Source: Lampris incognitus
Lineage: Eukaryota > Chordata > Actinopteri > Lampriformes > Lampridae
DNA: 64,000 nt
Assembly: GCF_029633865.1 (NCBI RefSeq)
Contig: NC_079213.1
Location: 97,505,903-97,569,902, forward strand
Reading direction: 5' to 3'
Positions 56,136-64,000 of this stretch are shown here, in pieces. Position 1 is the stretch's first letter; every line of letters begins with the position of its first letter. The notes below the pieces were generated by a model that was not told the DNA's origin, did no database searches, and worked only from the letters and a program-made list of their open reading frames with translations. Position numbers and translations under genes: made by a program.

Positions 56136-57147
56136 ATCATCTATGAGCCCAGTTTTCTATTGCCTCCTCTGCAGCCCCACTGTGGAGATCTGTACTTTAA
56201 ATAGCGGCATTTGAGCAATATGGTTGCAGTTAAAACAATTGTTTTACTTGAACCTTGGAAATTCCTTAATGTCTACTACGCATAACGATTGCCTGAAACT
56301 TCACTTCAACCATGGCCTTAATTTTCAAATTAAGGCACTAATCTGCACCACTACTTGAGACTAGATATTACGCAGGTTTCCTTCTCCATCAGATGCAAAA
56401 GCCAAAAACAAATAAACATCTGCCCCAGTGGTAAAGCCACTGGAAACGCATGGAGGGGAGGAGCATTCAATCTGTGCTCAGACAGTAAACATGCCCAGAG
56501 CAGTCACTGTATGTATAATAGTGCTGTATGTTGAGGGGAGGGCCGGTGGGGAGGCAGGAGATGGCAGCCTGCCACAGTGAACTCGCTGACACCCCTCCAG
56601 CTCCCTGCTGAGGCCAACATTGGGATGGGAGCCAACAGCAGCATAGCAAGGCTGCTCGGCTCAGCCAGGCCAACTGGAACGTGGTAGCTATGTGGATTTC
56701 TGGGATCTTTCACAGTGTGTCAGATGATTGCTGCGAGTCGGTTCTCTCTGTCGCCTAGCTGGAACATCCCTCTGTTTGTGCCGCCATGCCAAGGCCTTTT
56801 TCGGGATCCACATTTCAGTCCAAGCCACAGATTTGGCAGCGAACAATACACATTGCTGTGGGATAAGAAGAGGCCCCATAGACACGAGTAACAAATAAAG
56901 GGCAGTGTAGCCTACATAAATACTTTGAATGCAAGAGTAATGGTCTGTTTTTGCACATCAATTATGTATTTCTCTTCCCTCTCATAGTAATTTAAAAAAA
57001 TTCCAGAGGTGGCCATGGGCTCTACAGGCACAGCTAACATCTATTTAGAAACACCAGCGCAGGCTTGAAGACCAAAAGGACCCAATATGTTTCTATTCTA
57101 CTTTCTGCCCCCTCCGAACAAAAACAAGGTATGCAGACACCGTAAGC
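56136..57147. other. Intergenic DNA between ell and dot1l
   Basis: Several short open frames (56467-56894, minus) are not conserved-looking and have no motif. Nothing else recognised. Confidence 0.4.
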
Positions 57148-57517
57148 CAGGGGTTCTTCAACTTTTTGGGGTCAGGGACCCCTTTCAGGGCAGAACATTT
57201 TCCAAGAACCCCCTCATAATCGTAATATCAATTAAGTATATGCTTACTACCATTTGTACTCGTAGATGGCATTGAAACTATTTTTTTCTAAAACTTCAAC
57301 CTAAATACTTCAGACCTGTTTCATAGTGATAAACACGTTTCGAATTGAATCATGTTATTGTAATGGACACAATATGCTTGTTTTATTGGCGCAAGTGGTC
57401 CCCCATTTGTAGATATGCACTTTTTAATGATGCTGCACAATTTTATAATTTATAGCAAATTAATTCGCGGACCCCCCCCCCCCCACGGGTCTCAGTCCCC
57501 CACTTTGAGAACCACTG
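57148..57517. mobile_element. hAT-type MITE
   Basis: Ends CAGGGGTTCTTCAACTTT and, inverted, CAGTGGTTCTCAAAGTG, with ccgtaagc (57140-57147) and ctgtaaac (57518-57525) as an 8-bp duplication with two changes. The right part includes a poly-C run from degenerate 'gaccccc' sequence. Confidence 0.8.
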
Positions 57518-58189
57518 CTGTAAACTATGGGAACTAATGCAGCGGGGCAATGCTGCCACCTACTGGACATCAACTCAACTGCAGGTCAATTTGTGTAAGA
57601 GGAATGTGAACTAATATTGAACAAAGTGAATCAGGGGATTAAGACCATGAGAGCTCTATATAGATATATAGATATATTTAAAAAAAATCAACAGATGTAT
57701 AGCGGATGGAAAATTAAGGAATAAGTTGCCCAGTATTTTCTAAAAATACACTAGTCCCTGAAAGTAAACTTTCTATGGGAATGCTAAGGGGAACGCTTAC
57801 GTCTTAGAAGCAGGGTGTCTACACAGTTAAGAAATCATCCGAGATATTCTACCCCTTTGTAAACAGTTGCAGTAGTGACATGTGTTTTGTTTATTTTGTC
57901 AAAAGTCAGAGATCCATGTAATTTGGGCTCATAAATATCAGGGTGATGGCTCTCTCTTGTAGAGATCAGGAACAAGCCAGAAACAGGGAATTCCATCTAC
58001 GACCATTCATATTCAGCAAGAGCCAAAGTAAATACGTGGTTGTTATTCTCCGAGTGAAAGCTAAACTCTGGGGTGGAAAGTATTGCCGTCTTTTTAGATG
58101 ATGGTGCCTTTCTTACTAATGGTACAGGTTACTGTAAATTAAAACTTCATTACAATGAGAGACCGCAACAACTGGCTCAGAATTTCACA
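57518..58189. other. Intergenic DNA downstream of ell
   Basis: AT-rich, no gene or repeat end recognised. Confidence 0.4.
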
Positions 58190-58208
58190 AATGAGGATTT
58201 TAAAGAAT

Positions 58209-58214
58209 TTTATT
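58209..58214 (-). terminator. ell: Candidate ell polyadenylation signal AATAAA
   Basis: Minus-strand CAATAAAATT lies at the end of the tract after the ell stop codon. Choice among several hexamers is by position only. Confidence 0.4.
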
Positions 58215-59621
58215 GAAATAAAAATCGATTTCAGTCCCAGTCCCTTATGGTTTCAAAAAGCGTGCTTTGGGTTTTAGCGACAACATCTCAGACGACTCTT
58301 CTCCAAAGCCCTCTTTGCTTATACAGCAGCATGTATTTAATCAGAGAAAAAACAAAAACCTTTACAAACTGGTCATTTGGCACAATCAACTCATACAATA
58401 GTATTCCTGTGCTGGCATGTGTTCACTGCCAAACAATTTGCTCCATATCTGAGCAAAAAAAAAAAAAAAAAAAGTTTCCTTTGTTGTTACCATCTCTTCG
58501 GATGTAGAATTGATTCCTATGGATGTTGACCATGATAGAGGTGTAATACAGCAATCATATTAGAATGTCTCTAGAGGAAAAAAAAATACACGCAGAAAGA
58601 AAAGTGAAAAGAAGGCTTTTCTTTTGGCCGTACTGGGTGTTGCTCTTGTTCACCGGACATTCACATTGACACCTCCTCCACTCCCACGGCCTCCTCTTTT
58701 CCTTTCCCAAGCCAGACGTCCTGAAGTCCCAGTTCCAACCTCGGTATAGACCCAGTAGTAATTCAGCACTGCCGTGATGGATCTCAGAATATCTGAACGC
58801 TGGCCATGTTGTAGTGTTTTGCATTATGAGAGAATGAAACCTCTGCAATACCATCGAAACGCCTGAGCCCAGTCATGCAAATCTCATCGGAGGTGAGGGA
58901 GAGAGCCCTCTCTCTTCTCGGAACAAACAGTTTGGGTGAGAATATTAAAAACATAGATTAAAAATAAATAACTTAAAATTAAAAATGTAAGCAGGGAATC
59001 CTGTGAAATGGATTAACTTCTTTTGCCAGCGTCTTGAGAAAAAGGGTTTTGGTTAAATCCAACTCGGTAAGCACTTTGGTACACATGCTGGTCAGAGCCA
59101 TGTCTAATCAATTCCATATTAATACAGTTGAACTAGGCCTTTGCTTAAACGTACATGTCCTTGGGCAGTTGTTTCAAGTAAAAGGTACAAATACTGGTCA
59201 TTTTAACACATTCATACCGCATGCACTCTAATGGACAAAGAAAAAATTTCAATCGGACTAAACAGCAAGATTAGCAAGGAAAGTGCTGAATTGTCCTATA
59301 TCCCCATAAAAAAGGTTGCTATGCATAAGGCATTAGCTAACTAAACCAAACTCAACCTAATCATCTGTTTTTTGTTTTTGTTTTTTTTGTTAAGGTCTGT
59401 GACAACTGGTGTAGTGCGTCTAATCTGACTTTGGACATGTTTTAAATTTCTTCCCAACACTCATTGGAGAAGAACACTGATCCACAATGAGCCACCAAGC
59501 AATCCTTGTAAATACTGATCATCATGTTCGAAAAGGCAAATCTGATCATGGATGTGCATGGTTCTCTAAGAGGCCTTAGGAGCAGGGGCCCTGCAGTAGG
59601 TCTACCAAGCAGACTAATACC

Positions 59622-59724
59622 CCTTTCACACTGGCTGAAAAAACCCGCTAACATTTGCCTTGGGTGGTGAATGTTACATTGACCAAAGGCGGATGTTAGC
59701 AGGTTTTTTGGCCAGTGTGAAAAC
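59622..59724. repeat. Foldback MITE or hairpin in the ell 3' UTR
   Basis: Arms 59622-59661 and 59685-59724 are inverted with about 35 of 40 positions paired ('tttcacactggc', 'gctaacat', 'gccttg'). The loop is about 23 nt. Both strands are symmetric, so the transcript would form a long stem. Confidence 0.8.
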
Positions 59725-61296
59725 GCCACAAGACTGCTGGTGGAGGACTCCGGCCCACCTGAAAGACTATGCAAGGATGACAGCACCTTAACAGTCATAT
59801 TGATGGCTACCATGTGGAGGATGAGCGGACAAAACAAGAAGCTCTAATCATCTTTATAAACACTGTAAACAAAAAATCTTAAGTATTATCTAAAGGTTAC
59901 AGCGACTGTAACTTCTGTTGGGTATCCAATCTCTGGTTCCAAAAAAACGAAATTTCGGCACACTGCGATGTTGAAAAGGATCGCAATGCCGCGGATCTAT
60001 GCTACAATCATATCCACATCATCTTTCAGTTAAATGATCTTTCTTGAAGCATGATGCGGGCTGGCAATGTTACTGCTCAGATAACTTATAAGTTTAACCG
60101 CAACTTAAATTGTCATGGACTGGACTCGATAGACAACCAATCGACAGGGCTGCATATAAATCCGTGTTACATCCCGAGTGACGCAATATGTGAAAAGCCA
60201 AAATCAAGGACCACCGCTTGAACCATGTGACGAAGAAGCGTCGCGGCTCGTCGTAACTGATGGAGGGGACCGTGTTTCACAGCCACGGTTATCGCTCAGG
60301 TGTGTGTTGCTAACAGCATCTGAGGTAACGGCGGCTCTCACACGTCACCCCGGTAAGACATCTGCACATGGTTTTAAGAAAAGCCAAGCACAGGCATCTG
60401 TGCCTGACCGCGTACATTTAATAGTGTTGTCTTCATCTAATCAACAGGGATGTTTCTATCTCTTTGAAAGGAAGAAAAAAAAAAACAAAAAAAACAAAAC
60501 AAAACAATCAACCGCAGCAAATGAATAGCTGATGACCAAGGCAGCTTTTGAATTAAATACTGGCTGACATTCAAGATGTGAAGACACAAAACAAGAGAAA
60601 CGGCTTTATAGTACTGCTATTGAGAGGAGCGTAAAATTCTAAGAGACTCACTACCCCTATGAATGTCAAAATAAATTATAAAAGGGGAAAAAAAAAAACA
60701 ACAGTAAAATAAGTTCAACATCAGAACAGTCCATTTGAATATACGGGCTGGGAGGGGGGAGTTCGGCTCATCTATTTTTCTCTTTCTGTACTCCAAACAA
60801 AACCATTTGCATCTGGCAAACAATTCATAGACCCCATTTTCAGTGTCACCCCCCCCCGCCCTTCCCTCCGAACTGCAAACTGGGAGAGATTACTAGATCT
60901 CCAAAGTTGACCGGTTCCATGTCTACACTTTGAGAGACCTCTGTGCACTACCAGGGGAGGTTGGGTGGGTAACCGAGAGGGGGAGAAAAAAAAAAGAAAA
61001 AAGAAAAGCCACACAGGATCTTTTCCTGGATGCAGTGTAGCTACATAGTGGGGCATTACCAAACCAGCTACAGTCCCATCTTCAAATGAGCAACAGAAGA
61101 GTGAGAAAGACAAAAAAGATCATATGGTCTAATTAGTCCTCACTAGTGCTTTTGGCCCCAATGAGGGGAATACTCCCTTCAAAGCATCTTTCGTAAGTAC
61201 TTTTTAGAGCAAGCGGAATCCAGAGTTTTCCTTTCTCTGCCTGGTTTCCAGGAAGAAGAAAAAACAAGGGGGGGGGTGCAGAAAAAAAAAGTATAA

Positions 61297-61413
61297 CTAG
61301 TGCCAGTTTTGAATGTGCTGTTGATCGTACTCGGCTATAAGTTTCTTTATATGTGCCAGTTTGTTGTGGAGATATTCACAGCGGTTCTTCTCTTGGCTAT
61401 AGTTTGGATTAGT
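61297..61413 (-). CDS. ell: ell terminal coding exon
   Basis: 117 nt including the TAG stop (61297-61299). Encodes TNPNYSQEKNRCEYLHNK to DQQHIQNWH; acceptor CTCTTGCAG. Confidence 0.95.
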   Translation of the reverse strand, partial: TNPNYSQEKNRCEYLHNKLAHIKKLIAEYDQQHIQNWH

Positions 61414-63498
61414 CTGCAAGAGAGGGAGAGAAAGAGCGTCAGAGTCTGACCAGAGGCACAGGTGGAAGTGCTAAAGCGCAAGGCAAAGTGAGCCAGAGTA
61501 GGGGAACCTACCTTTTTTATTTTACGATATTCTTGGAGTATCTGATTGTGGATTGTCTGTGAGACGATAGCACATAAAAAAGGACGTTAGCTGATATGAA
61601 TCAAATCTATTTATATTCAACAGAAAAAAATACAGCCTGATAAATTATGTAGCAGACATGTCAGTTGACTTCAGCTCATAATCAAGAGCCAGAAAGGCTT
61701 TGTGTACAGTATTCACTCCATCTTTGATAGGAATCTACCTTGTACTTTTCTGTGCCTTGCTGGAGTTGTTTGAGCTCAGCGTCAAGTACTGTGAACTGTC
61801 GGGTGATACCCTCTATCCTCGCGTGCAGGCCCCGGTACTCACTGTACTCGGCATTGAAGTCGTTTTTATAGTTCTGACGCTGCTCCTGGGAGCCAATTAC
61901 TGTGTACTTCCTGTGAAAGGAGGTATGAAACAGGGAATGAGAGAAAAGGCTCTCGGCACAGAAATGTTCTTTTGAAAAATAGGCACCTGGCTCCCCACCA
62001 TTTGTGTTTTGTTGTGGCGAGAGAGTTTGAAGGCTCTTTCAAAAGACACAGTAAGAAAAGCGGGGGATTCAGTGAAGGAAAAATTAAGTGTGCGCTATCA
62101 ATAAACTCTCCGAAACAGTGCCATGCATAACAGAGCTTAATTTTTAACGTGATGTAATTTGGCGTTACAGAGGAGGTGTTGAGAGAGAAAGGTGCTTTCA
62201 GTACAAACAGCCGAGTTTCTTCATCTCAGAAACAGCAGAGTCTACCAAGGCTGAAAGTAAATACTTGCGTTAAATAGTCTGCCATCTCAGATGATGACGA
62301 AGGAATACTGGTATTGTTGCACATTCCATTCAGATCTGCAAAAAAAAAAGAATAAGTTGTGTATTCTGAAACTGGCTTTAGCTTGAGAATGAAAACACTC
62401 ATAACATGTACTGATATGCAGAGTTACGCAGTGGAGCAACAGATGAGTCGATGCCCCAAAGGCGATCATTACGCCTGATTTTTGGGCTACACCAGTCCAC
62501 ATTCACATCTCTAGGCTCTATATATATATAATCTTCCTATATTTGTGATGCCTTTGTTTGACCCCAGCCCACATGGATATGGGAGTGGGTAAGTGGTTAC
62601 AGATGCCATAATATCAAACAGTAGGTGTCTCCATTTCCCAGGTGAGTCATATACTAGCCACTGAGACGTGTCACTACTCAGTCACTATGTGGTTTTTCCT
62701 CATCATATGAGGTCATAAAGGATTTCCCCAACCACCTGAAATATCTGTTACCTGATGTGGCCGGGCCATGACACTTGCAAATACTCTCAGATCTGTCAGG
62801 TCAAATCAGACATCACCTCATGGGAAGTTGGGGCAAGCAAGTGTGTGTGTGTGTTTATACGTGGATGTCTCACCTGTGCTTCTGTGTGGAATACTGCTGC
62901 TTTTCAGGTTCTCAGGGCTGGAACTGATCTCACAGGTCCTTTTAGGCTCAGGCACAGGTTCCTCACTTCCTTTCCTCTCCTTCCCTTTCTCTTGCTCCCT
63001 CTCTCTGTCCTTCTCCTTTTCCTTGCTCTTATCCTTGTCTTTGTGTTTTTTCGATTTCTTCTTGGACTTGCCGTGCAGGGATGGAGGACTTTTATCCCGA
63101 GGGCCATCCGGGCCCGTATGTCTGGGTGATGAGGTGCCAACATTGGGCAGAGAGAGCGCCGTAGGGCCTGAGAACATGGGGGGCAGTTGGCCAAGCCTCT
63201 CGGACACTGCTGCCTCCTGGCCCTCACAATCCCGCCCATTGTGACTGGAGTCGTTGCTGACATCCGACAGTGGGTCGAATGGACGTGGTATGTCCAGCAG
63301 GGGGAGCTGGTGAGAGCTGGATGTCACACCACTGTCTGACACAGACACCGCCGCCCCCGCCTGCGTTCCACCTGCTTCTCTCCCGATGGAAGAGCCGAGC
63401 TTGCCATTGATTGGCCCTGCTGCTGCCTTGCTGGCGATGTGTGATATCCTGGGCTTTTTGTTGGCAAGAGGGTCGATGAACTCTCCAGCAGGCCGTTT
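61297..63498 (-). CDS. ell: ell, RNA polymerase II elongation factor, last five coding exons
   Basis: Five exons totalling 1026 nt encode the C-terminal 341 residues of ELL, which suppresses Pol II pausing and is part of the super elongation and little elongation complexes. The first exon here begins KRPAGEFIDPLANKKPRIS. It then has 'FDPLSDVSNDSSHNGRDCEG' and a lysine-rich 'KSKKKSKKHKDKDKSKEKEK' stretch. The last three exons form the occludin/ELL C-terminal domain ('NYKNDFNAEYSEYRGLHARI', 'ILQEYRKIKK', 'NYSQEKNRCEYLHNKLAHIK'), ending HIQNWH. Phases agree across all junctions. One intron uses a GC donor. The N-terminal half lies beyond the window. It matches ELL rather than ELL2/ELL3 best by the PLSDVSND..HNGRDCE motif, from memory of the family. 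Confidence 0.92.
61512..61556 (-). CDS. ell: ell exon encoding TIHNQILQEYRKIKK
   Basis: 45 nt, acceptor GTCTCACAG, donor GTAGGT, phase 0 on both sides. Confidence 0.95.
61739..61910 (-). CDS. ell: ell exon, start of the occludin/ELL domain
   Basis: 172 nt encoding KYTVIGSQEQRQNYKNDF through LKQLQQGTEKYK; acceptor CTTTCACAG, donor GTAGAT. Confidence 0.95.
62269..62335 (-). CDS. ell: ell exon with non-canonical GC donor
   Basis: 67 nt encoding LNGMCNNTSIPSSSSEMADY and L; acceptor TTTTTTGCAG, donor GCAAGT. Using the GT three bases later would break the frame into the next exon, so the GC donor is favoured. Confidence 0.88.
62874..63498 (-). CDS. ell: ell large exon (linker region)
   Basis: 625 nt, acceptor TTCTGCCAG, donor GTGAGA. 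Ser/Pro-rich with a basic Lys/Glu/Arg tract before SEEPVPEPKRTCEISSSPE. Confidence 0.93.
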
Positions 63499-64000
63499 CT
63501 GGCAGAAAAATGGCAGTTTTAGTAGCTGAACTTAAGACAGGGTTCAGTATGAACTTGTTCCACCTCAGTGAGGGAGGGAAGGAAAAAAATAAAGAATTAA
63601 AACCGGGGGGAAATGTGTTATTAATACACCAAGATACAGACTTTTAGTCTCCAGATAATTCACCTTGTGGGAATCTAGAGACCAAGCAAGGAAAACAAAT
63701 CCGAGCAAACAAATATGGTCTGAAGCATGAAGGACAGGAAGGTGGTGAGTGGTCTGGTGGTGCATTCAAAATTGAAGAAAGAAAGGTGAAAGGGACAGGC
63801 AGGTCAGAATCAGTCTCTGTAGTCTTAGGGTCGGGGAGGCTCATGATGACTGTGCCCTCTCTCTCTGCACAATAATAGGGATTATGTTATAAACATGCCT
63901 TGCTTGACCCGGCCCATGGCAATGATTTTGGGAGAGGCTGACCTAATCTCCATGCGGTTGACTCTCCCAACAGGAAGACTTAGGGCTCTGAAATAACAGC
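63499..64000 (-). other. ell: ell intron, upstream exon not found
   Basis: No further ell exon could be supported up to the window end. A TTTCAG near 63987 is followed by sequence with an early stop. Confidence 0.5.

Larger units (their letters stand above)
58190..61296 (-). other. ell: Probable ell 3' UTR
   Basis: About 3.1 kb without introns or foreign coding sequence follows the ell stop. A minus-strand AATAAA hexamer at 58209-58214 would place cleavage at about 58190. Mammalian ELL also has a long 3' UTR. Other minus-strand AATAAA matches could end shorter forms. Confidence 0.55.

Noticed and set aside
63565..63844. Upstream ell exon suggested by a proline/serine-rich minus frame
   Set aside because: It does not match ELL sequence and lacks a donor/acceptor pair in phase with the exon at 62874-63498.

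Overview
This is a piece of a vertebrate, almost certainly teleost fish, nuclear genome. It has spliced host genes with GT-AG introns and a dense mixture of Tc1, hAT, CACTA, Harbinger, Helitron, Penelope-like, RTE, L2-type LINE and tRNA-derived SINE sequence. There are no bacterial operons. Most long open frames are simple-repeat artefacts or transposon relics.

Two host genes are present, both on the minus strand. dot1l (histone H3K79 methyltransferase) has its first coding exon at 50117-50197, and I could place eleven exons down to 5280. They encode residues 1-321, essentially the whole catalytic fold; intron 11 runs off the window start. Residue numbering matches human DOT1L, and the SAM-site residues I know are all present (D161, G163, Q168, E186, D222, N241, Y312). 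The one anomaly is exon 2, which is 45 nt where the flanking phases need 44, so as written it breaks the frame. ell (RNA polymerase II elongation factor) lies upstream. Its last five coding exons are at 61297-63498, followed by a likely long 3' UTR to about 58190; its 5' part lies beyond the window end. Both gene products are linked to transcription elongation and to MLL-rearranged leukaemia.

Layout. 1-5270: dot1l intron 11, with a ZBED5-like hAT relic, an L1-like endonuclease relic and a broken Tc1 element. 5280-13303: exons 11 to 6, with intron 9 full of hAT and Penelope pieces. 13304-38546: intron 5 (25 kb), dominated by one LINE copy of about 2.3 kb. It has been split into a 22-kb structure by nested insertions: an L2 fragment; an L2 LINE carrying a SINE-like repeat, a BED-type hAT and a Helitron; a Penelope element carrying a CACTA element and a hAT, each with a further RTE fragment inside; a second BED-type hAT; and a full-length RTE carrying a solo LTR and a hAT MITE. 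Most boundaries are fixed by target-site duplications. 38547-50197: exons 5 to 1, with introns 3 and 1 holding a 3-kb hAT, Penelope pieces, a SINE and a long GA tract. 50198-58190: dot1l promoter and intergenic DNA rich in MITEs, SINEs and inverted repeats. 58190-64000: ell.

No functional RNA gene, CRISPR array or replication origin was seen. The least familiar item is the 3.0-kb CACTA-ended transposon at 21599-24636, whose protein relic I recognise only as a type repeated in many animal genomes.
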